Below the pieces are notes generated by a model. The model saw nothing but the letters and a program-made list of their open reading frames with translations. It was not told where the DNA came from and made no database searches. From Planctomycetota bacterium (lineage in GTDB: Bacteria > Planctomycetota > Phycisphaerae > Phycisphaerales > UBA1924): a stretch of 64,000 bases of DNA. How positions within the stretch are numbered: position 1 is the stretch's first letter; every line of letters starts with the position of its first letter. Made by a program: the position numbers and the translations under genes. The stretch covers positions 1-64,000 of the forward strand of contig JAJRPN010000032.1 in assembly GCA_024280755.1 (NCBI GenBank), read 5' to 3'. Shown here piece after piece: positions 1-8,471 of this stretch.

Positions 1-2
1 AG

Positions 3-674
3 TTCGGCAACCTCCCCCCAATGAGCACCCATCTTGATTGGTCGAGAAACACTTTCACGCTCAACAACGGGCAACAAACAACCATCGGCGTCATCTCGTT
101 CAATATCTGGATGATGCCCATCATCTCACAGTTCGAAAAAGCAATCTATGAACTCCGCGATGTCGACGGCTTGATCATCGATCTCCGCGGCAACACCGGC
201 GGGATCTCCGGGCTTGCCCCCGCGGTCGGTCGATTCCTCGTCTCCGAAAAAGGTTCGCTCGGCACCATGATCCTGCGTGGGAGCGAACTCTCGTTCAATA
301 TCAACCCCGTGATTGTCACCACCTGGGGCGAACGGATCGAACCATTTTCGGGTCCAATCGCTATCTTAATCGACTCGGGCACCGCGAGTACCTCCGAGTT
401 CTTCGCTGGTGGACTCCAATCCCTCGAACGAGCAAGTGTCTTCGGCACCCGCTCAGCGGGCATGGCACTCCCCGCCGGGATGGATAAACTCCCATCGGGC
501 GATGTCTTGATCCACGCGATCGCAAACTATGTCACATCAACAGGAGTCGAACTCGAACACGACGGCGTCGTCCCCGATCACATCGTCCCCCTCACCCGAA
601 AAGACCTGCTCAACGGGATCGATTCCCCAAAGCACGCAGCGGTCAACTGGATTCAACAATCCACTCACGAATAA
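3..674 (+). CDS. S41-family (C-terminal processing) peptidase, 3' part only
   Basis: The frame is open to the left edge, so the gene begins outside the window; the first ATG at 21 is probably internal. The visible part is the S41 catalytic core: a conserved stretch around 'IDLRGNTGG', then 'GTASTSEFF' holding the likely nucleophile serine, then 'GTRSAGMALP'. The Ser-Lys members of the family have a lysine just after the serine segment (TxGKG); here that position reads SAGM, so this is either the tricorn/S41B type that does not use lysine or an altered enzyme. It would cleave proteins near their C terminus, probably outside the cytoplasm, but the N-terminal signal and PDZ region cannot be seen. 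The next gene follows after 53 bases in the same direction and may share its transcript. Confidence 0.8.
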   Translation, partial: FGNLPPMSTHLDWSRNTFTLNNGQQTTIGVISFNIWMMPIISQFEKAIYELRDVDGLIIDLRGNTGGISGLAPAVGRFLVSEKGSLGTMILRGSELSFNINPVIVTTWGERIEPFSGPIAILIDSGTASTSEFFAGGLQSLERASVFGTRSAGMALPAGMDKLPSGDVLIHAIANYVTSTGVELEHDGVVPDHIVPLTRKDLLNGIDSPKHAAVNWIQQSTHE

Positions 675-727
675 TCTAACCAGTTCACAAACAAACTTTT
701 CAACCGACAAACATAAAGGATATCACC

Positions 728-1549
728 ATGAACTCGAAATCATTCTTCAAAGCAGCAGTTGTTGCACTCACCCTCACAACCATCTCGGGCATCCCCGCAA
801 GCCCGTTCACCGCAACCGCATCGGCAGCCATCACGCTCACCAATGCAGATCATGATGCCAAGGCAATCGAAGTGATCGAAGCATCCATCACCGCACTGGG
901 CGGCCGCGACAAACTCTCGAAAATCAAGTTCGTCACCCAAACAGGTACGATCTCCATCCCAATGGCCGGGATCGACGGCACGATCGTACTCCACATCGCA
1001 TCGCCCGATCGCATACTGCTCACAGTCGACTTCCCAATGATGGGCAAGAATCTCCAAGGGCTCAACGACGGCATCATGTGGGCATCCGACGCGATGAACG
1101 GCCCACGCTTGGTCCCCGAAGAAGAATCCAAGGACATGATCGAGCAAGCCAATCTCCTCGCCGTACTCGACTACGCCAAGAACAACGAGACTATCGAGTA
1201 TGTCGAAGAAACCCAGTTCGACGAGCAGGCAGCACATAAAATCCGCCTCGTCGATCACGATGGCGACGAGTCAATCGAGTATTACTCGGTCGAGTCTGGG
1301 CTGTTAATCGGAACTGAAGCCGAGGCCATGACACCAATGGGCAAGATCAAGAGCATCACGACATTCCAAGACTACAAAGAACTCGGAGGCCACCTCCAAC
1401 CAACAAAGATGCTCCAAAAAACAGGCATGGCCGATCTCGTCTTCACCTTCACCGAAGCAGACTACAGCGAAATCGATGATTCGGTCTTCGCCTTCCCCCC
1501 TGCGGTTGAAGCACTCATCGAGGCCGCCAAAGAAAAAGCAGCACCCTAA
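728..1549 (+). CDS. Secreted LolA-like / outer-membrane-lipoprotein-sorting-like protein
   Basis: A 273-residue protein with a clear Sec signal peptide (residues 1 to about 33, ending near 'TATASA'). The mature part begins with a helix containing 'AIEVIEASITALGGRDKL', the opening typical of LolA-like and related periplasmic half-barrel proteins, followed by alternating beta-strand sequence ('HKIRLVDHDGDESIEYY', 'YKELGGHLQPTKM'). Such proteins bind lipid or lipoprotein acyl chains in the periplasm. AAGGA lies 9 bases before the ATG and supports this start. It follows the S41 peptidase gene by 53 bases. The family match is by pattern only; the ligand is unknown. Confidence 0.6.
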   Translation: MNSKSFFKAAVVALTLTTISGIPASPFTATASAAITLTNADHDAKAIEVIEASITALGGRDKLSKIKFVTQTGTISIPMAGIDGTIVLHIASPDRILLTVDFPMMGKNLQGLNDGIMWASDAMNGPRLVPEEESKDMIEQANLLAVLDYAKNNETIEYVEETQFDEQAAHKIRLVDHDGDESIEYYSVESGLLIGTEAEAMTPMGKIKSITTFQDYKELGGHLQPTKMLQKTGMADLVFTFTEADYSEIDDSVFAFPPAVEALIEAAKEKAAP

Positions 1550-1603
1550 GGCACTGCTCAAAAAACCTATCTGTTGAATCATATCTCGTTCAATCAGACC
1601 TGA

Positions 1604-2536
1604 TCAACCATCCGTCGGCTCGGTGTGTCTTCCTCGAACACGCACCGAGCCGTTGCTTGTTTTGACCGCTGACATCTCATCAGAATCTCCAAACCCAATC
1701 TCGATCATCTTCTTCGAAGATTCAATCAAAGTCGCGCCTCCGAGATCAGAAAGAATCAGCTTACCATTGCTTGTTTGACATTTGAGAATCCCCTCGAATC
1801 CATCGCCCAGATCAAGATCGATCCGCCCATTCGAACTCCGAACCCGAATCGGACCAGGATTCCCATCCATCGTCGAGATATACACCTTCCCGTTGGATGT
1901 CTCCGCCCGAATCGGTCCAAACGCATCGGTGATAATCACCCTACCGTTAGACGAATACATCTCGATCTCGCCGCTGACATGCTCTGCCTGAAGCCGCCCG
2001 TTGCTTGTATCCGCAAACACCGATCCATCATGGCGATCAATCTTAATCGACCCATTGGATGTTCTCAGTTCCGCATGCCCAGAGAGTCCGGCAATGGTAA
2101 TGTGCCCATTCGATGAGTTCACTTTGATATCAGCCGCATCGGGGAGCTCAAGCGAGATCGTCGCCCCTTCACCGTTCTGGCGTTTTCCGCCCGGCCATTC
2201 AACCCAAACCCGGAGCGTCTGATCACCCATGCGGTCCGCATGCACGGTCGCAAAGTTGAGCCGCTCCAAATCTCGCCCATACAGCTCAACCTCAAGCCCA
2301 ACATCACCCCGATCAACCTGGATCGCTTCGACCCATCCATTGGCGCTTGTCACGCTCACGGGGGTGCCCGCTAGGTGAGGCACCTGCATCGAGCGGTGCT
2401 GATGAAGCTTTGGCCCCATCGAATCACAACCGCTCATCGCAAGCGACGACCCGATACCTGCTACGAGCATCGCCGAAATTGCGACTCGACGGGTGAAAAA
2501 ACGGCTTGTAAACATACCCTGTGGCTTGTTGGTCAT
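1604..2536 (-). CDS. Lipoprotein with DUF4097-type beta-repeat ladder
   Basis: 310 residues from the ATG at 2536, which has GGAG 10 bases upstream; an in-frame ATG at 2557 lacks such a site. The N terminus is basic, then hydrophobic, ending 'LAMSGC' with Cys37 as the likely lipidated residue. The body carries about nine copies of an S/T-S-N-G turn (TSNGSIKI, SSNGRVII, TSNGKVYI, SSNGRIDL, TSNGKLIL and others) spaced roughly 20 residues apart. This is the signature of the DUF4097 right-handed beta-helix family. No catalytic motif is seen; a structural or envelope-sensing role is possible. It is last in the minus-strand run after greA and converges on the LolA-like gene. Confidence 0.75.
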   Translation of the reverse strand: MTNKPQGMFTSRFFTRRVAISAMLVAGIGSSLAMSGCDSMGPKLHQHRSMQVPHLAGTPVSVTSANGWVEAIQVDRGDVGLEVELYGRDLERLNFATVHADRMGDQTLRVWVEWPGGKRQNGEGATISLELPDAADIKVNSSNGHITIAGLSGHAELRTSNGSIKIDRHDGSVFADTSNGRLQAEHVSGEIEMYSSNGRVIITDAFGPIRAETSNGKVYISTMDGNPGPIRVRSSNGRIDLDLGDGFEGILKCQTSNGKLILSDLGGATLIESSKKMIEIGFGDSDEMSAVKTSNGSVRVRGRHTEPTDG

Positions 2537-2650
2537 ATCCCTGGATCTCCTGATCATGTGTGTACTTCACGCGCAGTATACCAGAAAAAATACGCGCCCA
2601 GAAAATGATTCGGACGCGCTGGCTTGCAATTTCAGTCACAGAGACCGAAT

Positions 2651-3118
2651 TTAAATGATTTCGAGAATCTCGAAGCGTTTAACACCACGCGGAGCGTTCA
2701 CACGGACGATTTCGCCCACACGAGCCTTCATCAATGCTTCGCCCATCGGGCTTGTCGCGGTGACTTCGATGATATCTTCATCGCCCGCATCATCAGAAGA
2801 CTCACCGACGAGCCGATAGGTCTCGATCTCGTCATCATCTTCTTCACGCAGCTTGACGGTTGAACCAATAAACACCACGCCGTCGGCGGTCTTGGTGGTA
2901 TCAACAACCTGCGCATTCGAGAGCCGCTCTTCGAGACGGCGGATCTCCGCCTCGTCCATGCCTTGCTGCTCGCGGGCAGCGTGATACTCGGCGTTCTCTT
3001 TGAGATCACCCAAAGCCCGAGCCTCAGCGATTCGATTGGTAATCACTGGGCGACTGGCGATCAGCACATCGAGCTTCCCCTGAATCTTCGCTTTTTCATC
3101 TGCTGTGATCACATCCAT
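2651..3118 (-). CDS. greA: Transcription elongation factor GreA
   Basis: 155 residues from the ATG at 3118, which has AAGGAG 7 bases upstream; an in-frame start at 3166 is poorer. The N-terminal coiled coil contains the GreA signature 'EARALGDLKENAEYHAARE', with the acidic tip residues that reach into the RNA polymerase secondary channel, followed by the FKBP-like C-terminal domain with 'TATSPMGEALMKARVG'. GreA stimulates transcript cleavage in backtracked polymerase. Length is normal for the family. The gene follows a membrane protein gene by about 56 bases on the same strand. Confidence 0.95.
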   Translation of the reverse strand: MDVITADEKAKIQGKLDVLIASRPVITNRIAEARALGDLKENAEYHAAREQQGMDEAEIRRLEERLSNAQVVDTTKTADGVVFIGSTVKLREEDDDEIETYRLVGESSDDAGDEDIIEVTATSPMGEALMKARVGEIVRVNAPRGVKRFEILEII

Positions 3119-3174
3119 TACGCACACTCCTTGAATACCAAGATCGCCCATCAATACAGGGCACAAGAACTATC

Positions 3175-4044
3175 CTAAGCGCCGTATTTGCTCCGTGCAA
3201 CCTCCGTTGCTCGGGCGATCAACAGCAACGCCATCCCAACGCACACGAGGGCGATGATCAGCCTCCAATGCTCAATAAAGACCTTCGCGCTCATTCCCAG
3301 TTCTCGACGATCGCGCACAATTTCCAGCAATCCAGTCACCGGCGACATTAACCACCCCACCCGAGGGCGATCCACCCCAAACTTAACCCCCATCGGATAC
3401 ACCGCCGCCGCCATCGGTGCCCCAAACACGATCAGAATCACAATCAACATCCAGAGCACACGAAAAAACTCGTGCCCATTGTTTCGTTCGATTGATGCCG
3501 ACCCCAACGCGATCACCCCCGCGAGGATCATCATCCATGCAAAGCACAACGCCGAGATCGCGGCAACCACCTCGATGGGCCACCCCGCAAGCATCGGCAT
3601 CGCCTGAGGCCAAATCACCGCCTGCATCGGAACAAACAACACCATCGCATCTCGAAGCGCGTGCGCAACATGGCGATGTCGAATGCTCGGATCAAACCGC
3701 TGCGAGAATCGAACCAACGCCCAAAGCACACTAAACCCAAGCACCACCATCACCAGCATCGAACGCGCAGCCGGGCGGATAATCTCTGGGCTAATCGAAT
3801 ACGCCCGCGACATCGATGCGAACATCAAAACCGTCGAGCCCATCAAATAAATCATCCACAACAAAACAAACACCCGAGGCTCGCCCCGACGATGGCTCCA
3901 GTCCACATACCCCTTGGGAGCATTCCCAAAGAGATCACGATCAGAACCCGCAGCAGCCTTTACAGACTCTGCGTGCATAAAACGCCCCGGTTCGGGCGAT
4001 GCCTCTTGTCGCTCTGGTTGATGCTCTGCGGGTTGATCCATCAT
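3175..4044 (-). CDS. Multi-pass membrane protein of unknown function
   Basis: 289 residues starting MMDQPAEH; the second ATG (4041) is equally possible and neither has a strong ribosome site. After about 55 polar residues there are five or six hydrophobic segments (for example 'FVLLWMIYLMGSTVLMF', 'MLVMVVLGFSVLWALV', 'VVAAISALCFAWMMILAGVI', 'VLWMLIVILIVFGAPMAAAV', 'LIIALVCVGMALLLIA'). No family motif is recognised. It sits 26 bases after ftsQ, where ftsA would stand in a standard division cluster, and before greA. A cell-envelope role is suggested only by position. Confidence 0.7.
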   Translation of the reverse strand: MMDQPAEHQPERQEASPEPGRFMHAESVKAAAGSDRDLFGNAPKGYVDWSHRRGEPRVFVLLWMIYLMGSTVLMFASMSRAYSISPEIIRPAARSMLVMVVLGFSVLWALVRFSQRFDPSIRHRHVAHALRDAMVLFVPMQAVIWPQAMPMLAGWPIEVVAAISALCFAWMMILAGVIALGSASIERNNGHEFFRVLWMLIVILIVFGAPMAAAVYPMGVKFGVDRPRVGWLMSPVTGLLEIVRDRRELGMSAKVFIEHWRLIIALVCVGMALLLIARATEVARSKYGA

Positions 4045-4070
4045 TCAAACTGGCCAGTTCGGCGACGCCT

Positions 4071-4946
4071 TTATCCTTCTGCGCGAAGTTTTTCCATGAT
4101 CGAGCCTCGGATATCAAGGTACTCAAAGCCCCCATCAATCAAGCCTGTATGCTCATAAAAAGCTTTGAGCCGATCAATCTTCTGCCCGATCGGCACCTCG
4201 CCGGGTCGCTCGCGCCCAGGACCCGCTCCCCAGATGATCTTCGTTCCCCGTGTCGAGATCAACCGAATCGTGCCCGACTCAGCATCTTTTCCAAGATCAA
4301 AGCCCGCGACTTGCTCTAAAAGCCCTTGCTCTTCGAGCAGTTCAAGCAGTGCCAATCCGTCTTGCAGGTCCGTCCCGAGCCATTGCTCACCAATCGCAGG
4401 CTGGCGTGCATCAACATTGATAAAGAACAACTGATTGCTCTCGCCAAGAGCATAATCCAAAGGCAACGCATTGCGATCACGATCAATAATAATCTCACGC
4501 TCCCCAACACGAACCGCAGCCACAGGCACACGCCAAAGAGCATCAATCTCGATCTCGCCATCGCTCGTCCAACGGGCTGTTGGTGTGCCTTCGATCCAAC
4601 CAGTGTTCTTCAACGCCAACGCTGCTTCCTTGAGCGGCGCCTGCGTAAGCCCACGCCCGCCTTGCACCGCGCGAGACAACAGCCTCTCGATCGTGTCACG
4701 ATCAGTGATCGGCATCCAGATCGATCCAACCGCATCCGTAGGCCAATCAATCAACACCTGTGCATTGGTCGGCACCACAAAATCTGCTGCCCTTTGATCC
4801 AGCTCACCAATGCCCATCGCGCCGCCAACAAACGCACCGGCTCCAAGCACCACCACCACGCTCACAATCGCAATGCGCTTATTGCGATCGGCCCGGTCCT
4901 GGTCAAACTTGGCGGACTTCTTCTTTGATGTTTTCTTTCGTGCCAT
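4071..4946 (-). CDS. ftsQ: FtsQ/DivIB-like cell-division protein
   Basis: 291 residues: a very basic cytoplasmic start (residues 1-24), one membrane helix (about 25-47, VVVVLGAGAFVGGAM region), then a periplasmic domain. The segment 'TGWIEG...EIEIDALWRVPVAAVR' followed by 'IIIDRDRNALPLD' matches the FtsQ pattern of a beta strand, an E/W-R-x-P-V-A turn and a 'vD..G' strand. The end has 'KIIWGAGPGRE' and 'FEYLDIRGS', resembling the 'lGk...k...l' and 'yiDlR' motifs of FtsQ. FtsQ links early and late divisome proteins. Position (18 bases after ddl in a mur block) supports the call. The POTRA domain is diverged, so similarity is moderate. GAGAGAG lies shortly before the ATG. Confidence 0.75.
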   Translation of the reverse strand: MARKKTSKKKSAKFDQDRADRNKRIAIVSVVVVLGAGAFVGGAMGIGELDQRAADFVVPTNAQVLIDWPTDAVGSIWMPITDRDTIERLLSRAVQGGRGLTQAPLKEAALALKNTGWIEGTPTARWTSDGEIEIDALWRVPVAAVRVGEREIIIDRDRNALPLDYALGESNQLFFINVDARQPAIGEQWLGTDLQDGLALLELLEEQGLLEQVAGFDLGKDAESGTIRLISTRGTKIIWGAGPGRERPGEVPIGQKIDRLKAFYEHTGLIDGGFEYLDIRGSIMEKLRAEG

Positions 4947-4964
4947 GATTCTCTCTCAAACTCT

Positions 4965-5930
4965 TTATGATGTGGAAACCGAAGGTGAACTATCGTAATT
5001 GTTGTGTGCACAATGCACCAAATGAGCGCATAACGCAGGAAGCTGCATCCCCGATTCATCCGCAGCCATCGGCATGAGCGATGTCCTGGTGAAACCGGGC
5101 ATCGTGTTGAGTTCGAGCATGGTCCACTGCCCATCATCACTGAGCAAAAAATCAACGCGTGCCAAATGTCGAACACCCAGTGTATTGCACAATCTCAATG
5201 CCTGCTCTTGAATCCCTGCAATCGTTTCATCGGGCAGATCCGGATTGAGCGTATAGATTGTATCGGTGCGCCCATACTTGGCTTCAAAGTCATACACGCC
5301 TTGGGCAGGCTTGATCTCAATCAAAGCCAACGCTTCAAGCTCGCCAGCTTCATTACAAAGCACCGAAGCCGTTAGTTCGCGCCCGCGGATCATCTGCTCG
5401 ACCATATACACCCGATGCGGATTGATCTTCGCATCTTCTCGAACGGCTGCTGTTGCACGATCCCAATCTCGCTGATCGAAGCACAGATAAAGCCCAACGC
5501 TCGACCCATCAGACACAGGCTTGATCACCACAGGCAAAGCAAGCGGACAAACTGCATCATCTCCATTGCCATCGCCATGATCAAAGATCACCGCATCTGG
5601 CGTCGGGATCGAGCATTTGAGCGCAATCAGTTTGGTTCCCATCTTGTCCATCGCCAGGCGCGAAGCAATCGATTTGCTCCCAACAAACGCGATATTCGCT
5701 TGTTCAAGCAACACCTGAAGCTCGCCGCCCTCGCCAAAACGACCATGCAACGCCGGAAAAACCACATCACAACCCCAAGACTGAACCTCCCCGAGCGTCG
5801 GGCGATTCACAATCTCAAGCCTTGCGTCGAGCCCTGCATTGATACATGCTTGATGGATCGCGGTTGCGCTCTGGATCGAGATTTCGCGTTCTGCATCTGG
5901 GCCGCCACCGAGAACAAGCACACTGGTCAT
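4965..5930 (-). CDS. ddl: D-alanine--D-alanine ligase
   Basis: 321 residues, full length. It joins two D-alanines with ATP to make the peptidoglycan stem dipeptide. The N terminus has the family phosphate/substrate loop 'LGGGPDAEREIS'; the ATP-grasp core has 'LPVVIKPVSDGSSVGL' and 'EQMIRGRELTASVL'; the omega-loop segment reads 'DFEAKYGRTDTIY'; the metal-binding end is 'LELNTMPGFTRTS'. Its ATG overlaps the murB stop by 4 bases (ATGA), implying translational coupling in a murC-murB-ddl-ftsQ operon. Together these genes indicate that the organism makes peptidoglycan. Confidence 0.95.
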   Translation of the reverse strand: MTSVLVLGGGPDAEREISIQSATAIHQACINAGLDARLEIVNRPTLGEVQSWGCDVVFPALHGRFGEGGELQVLLEQANIAFVGSKSIASRLAMDKMGTKLIALKCSIPTPDAVIFDHGDGNGDDAVCPLALPVVIKPVSDGSSVGLYLCFDQRDWDRATAAVREDAKINPHRVYMVEQMIRGRELTASVLCNEAGELEALALIEIKPAQGVYDFEAKYGRTDTIYTLNPDLPDETIAGIQEQALRLCNTLGVRHLARVDFLLSDDGQWTMLELNTMPGFTRTSLMPMAADESGMQLPALCAHLVHCAHNNYDSSPSVSTS

Positions 5931-6880
5931 CGTTGGCCTCCGATCGGTTCTTGGCCAGGCTCATCGCTCCAGATCACCAACTCACGATCGAGCTTCACAC
6001 CGAAGCGATCGAGCACACTCGTCTGCACCTGCGCGATCAGCGCGATGACATCACGAGCCTTGGCGTCTTTGGTTGTGGTGATGAAGTTGGCATGCACATC
6101 CGAGACCATCGCCCCGCCGACCCGCATGCCTTTGCATCCTGCGCGATCAATCAACAGCCCAGCGCCAATCCGTTCGCCAACACGCTCGCCAGCTTCCCCA
6201 ATCGAGCCAATCGCCTGCGTCAAAACCGGATTCTTAAACACACACCCCGCCGATTTCTGACTCATAGGCTGCGAATTGGTCTTGTACGCCATGCACCTGT
6301 TGAGCGATTCTTTAATCTCGCCGGGATCGCTAGGTGTGAGCTCAAACATGACCTCGATCACAATCAGATGATTCAAATGCGACTGACGGTACCCAAAGTC
6401 GATCTGAGATCGCTCGAAAGTATGTACTCGCCCTGCACGGTCAATCGCGGAGACCATTTTAACAACATCGCTCATCGCACCAAACGCCCCGCCCGCGTTC
6501 ATGATCACTGCACCACCCACCGTCGCTGGGATCCCCGCGAGCACCTCAAGCCCACCCAATCCTTGCTTGACGCATCGATTGATCAAACTCGGCAATGCGA
6601 CACCCGCATTCACTGTCACAAGCCCAGCCGTTTCATCGATCAGCACTTTTCGAAACCCATCTGTCTGTAGCGACACCACCAACCCACCAACCCCACTATC
6701 GTCCACCAGCAAGTTCGCACCGTCACCGAGCACTTTGAACTCATCATCAACTTCCAAGCACGCGATCAGTTCCTCTTCGGATTCCGGCTTGGCGAGTTTG
6801 GCCGCCTTACCTCCGATATGAAACCAGGTTGGAATCGGCGCATGATGCTCGATATGCAGTTGGGTCGCCTTGATACTCAA
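5927..6880 (-). CDS. murB: UDP-N-acetylenolpyruvoylglucosamine reductase
   Basis: 317 residues. An FAD enzyme that reduces enolpyruvyl-UDP-GlcNAc to UDP-MurNAc with NADPH. Visible features: 'LGDGANLLVDDSGVGGLVV' (FAD pyrophosphate loop), 'GIPATVGGAVIMNAGGAFGAM' (FAD-binding core, residues about 115-135), 'SAGCVFKNP' with the catalytic region, 'IDRAGCKGMRVGGAMVS' and 'HANFI'. The pattern 'SAGCVFKNP' resembles type II (Gram-positive-like) MurB. It overlaps murC upstream and ddl downstream by 4 bases each, so the three are tightly coupled. Confidence 0.95.
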   Translation of the reverse strand: MSIKATQLHIEHHAPIPTWFHIGGKAAKLAKPESEEELIACLEVDDEFKVLGDGANLLVDDSGVGGLVVSLQTDGFRKVLIDETAGLVTVNAGVALPSLINRCVKQGLGGLEVLAGIPATVGGAVIMNAGGAFGAMSDVVKMVSAIDRAGRVHTFERSQIDFGYRQSHLNHLIVIEVMFELTPSDPGEIKESLNRCMAYKTNSQPMSQKSAGCVFKNPVLTQAIGSIGEAGERVGERIGAGLLIDRAGCKGMRVGGAMVSDVHANFITTTKDAKARDVIALIAQVQTSVLDRFGVKLDRELVIWSDEPGQEPIGGQR

Positions 6881-8394
6881 TCAAGCCCCCCATCAAGATA
6901 GCCCTTGCCAATCTTCCATACCGGGCCTGCACCCATGACCACGAGCAAATCCCCCGCCCGACACAGGTTTTCGAGCTGCTCGATAATCGCTTCAAACGGA
7001 TACAGGTGCATCGCCCGCACCCCTCGGGCCCGGAGCTTGTCAACCAAATCCGCCGAGCTCACCCGCTGCTTCTCGATCTCCGAATCACGCACAAAGTAAA
7101 TGTGAGGCACAATCACAATATCCGCGTGCTCAAAGCTCGTCGCAAACTCATCGAGGAAGAACCTCGTCCGCGAATGCTGGTGAGGCTGGAACACGCAAAT
7201 CAATCGCCCCCCCACCTTCTTGGGATCTTCTCGCTGGGCAAGCGCACGCAGCGTCGCATCAATCTCGGTCGGATGATGCCCATAGTCGTCATACACCCGC
7301 ACCCCATCGCGCGTTCCCAATAGCTGTAAGCGACGATCAAGACCATCAAAGGCCTCGAATGATTTCGCCAACAACTCGCCATCAGCTCCCACCGACCGCC
7401 CAAGGGCATACGCCATCGCCGAGTTAAACGCGTTATGCTCGCCCGGCATCCCTAATGCCCAAACCCGTTGCGTCCCGTCCGGCTCACAAATCGAGACCTG
7501 ACCCGTCGTCGGCTCATACCCAATCACCCAATCGGCTGCCGGGTTAAACCCGATCGTTTCGACCGCACACCTAAGCCCGGCCGTCACCTCGCGCCGATGG
7601 GCACCGTCGTGGGCAATGATCAGCTTGCCGCCGTCATCTGACGAAGCGATCAACTGAGCAAACTCAGCAAACGCTTCGACCACTGCATCCAACGAACCAT
7701 AAATATCCAAATGATCCGCTTCGATCTGCGCAATCGACGCAACCGTTGGGCGAAGATGATGAAATGAACGATTAAACTCGCACGCTTCTGCGAGCAGCAC
7801 GCCCGATCGCCCTGCCCAGTCACCAACCGGAATCTTGGCGTGCCCAATCCGATATCCGCCCGCAGCGAGATTTTCCGAAAGTGCCCCGTTGGCGAGCTGA
7901 TTACAAGTCGCTCCAACAATCACCGAAGGCTCAATCTTTGCATCGGTCAACGCGCACCCAAGCATGGCTGTCGTCGTGCTTTTTCCATGTGTCCCCGCGA
8001 TCGCGATCCCGGTCCGTCCACGCATACACACCCCGAGTGCTTCGGGATAGCTCATGATCATCAACCCGCGCCGGGTCGCCTCGATCATCATCGCATGATC
8101 TGGTTGAATCGCAGCCGACGCGATGACGACATCGATATCTTCAGGCAGTTGATCCGCATCTTCGTTGAACCCCACCGCGATCGCTGCTTTCGAGAGCGCG
8201 TCAGTCACGGGCGAAGGCGTCGAATCACACCCACGAATCTCAAGACCCGCCTCGCCCAACAGCCGAGCAAGCGCGGACATCCCACACCCACCGATCCCGA
8301 TGAGAAATGGGCGATGCCCACCGAGTTCAATCGTGAGCCGAGAACTTTGGGCAGCATTGGACGAGATGTCTGATTTTCCGGGCGTTTTCACCAT
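6877..8394 (-). CDS. murC: UDP-N-acetylmuramate--L-alanine ligase
   Basis: 505 residues. It adds L-Ala to UDP-MurNAc with ATP in the cytoplasm. The N-terminal Rossmann part has 'LIGIGGCGMSALARLL' (residues 31-46), the ATP loop is 'GTHGKST' (134-140), the Mur central domain has 'LLAEACEFNRSFHHLRP' and 'HNAFNSAMAYALG', and the C-terminal domain has 'VYDDYGHHPTEIDATL' and 'FQPHQHSRTR'. All key MurC residues appear intact. It is the first of the coupled murC-murB-ddl-ftsQ set and lies 77 bases after the M16-like gene. No clear ribosome site is seen before the ATG. murG is not next to it. Confidence 0.96.
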   Translation of the reverse strand: MVKTPGKSDISSNAAQSSRLTIELGGHRPFLIGIGGCGMSALARLLGEAGLEIRGCDSTPSPVTDALSKAAIAVGFNEDADQLPEDIDVVIASAAIQPDHAMMIEATRRGLMIMSYPEALGVCMRGRTGIAIAGTHGKSTTTAMLGCALTDAKIEPSVIVGATCNQLANGALSENLAAGGYRIGHAKIPVGDWAGRSGVLLAEACEFNRSFHHLRPTVASIAQIEADHLDIYGSLDAVVEAFAEFAQLIASSDDGGKLIIAHDGAHRREVTAGLRCAVETIGFNPAADWVIGYEPTTGQVSICEPDGTQRVWALGMPGEHNAFNSAMAYALGRSVGADGELLAKSFEAFDGLDRRLQLLGTRDGVRVYDDYGHHPTEIDATLRALAQREDPKKVGGRLICVFQPHQHSRTRFFLDEFATSFEHADIVIVPHIYFVRDSEIEKQRVSSADLVDKLRARGVRAMHLYPFEAIIEQLENLCRAGDLLVVMGAGPVWKIGKGYLDGGLD

Positions 8395-8471
8395 ACAAGA
8401 CTATCGTCATAACCCGCCGATGAACACCAAAGTCTCGCACTTGTTCAAGCCTATATTCGCATTGAACCCGA

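Noticed and set aside
21-674. S41 peptidase as a complete 217-residue gene
   Set aside because: The frame is open to base 3 and the N-terminal domains are missing, so it is cut by the window edge.
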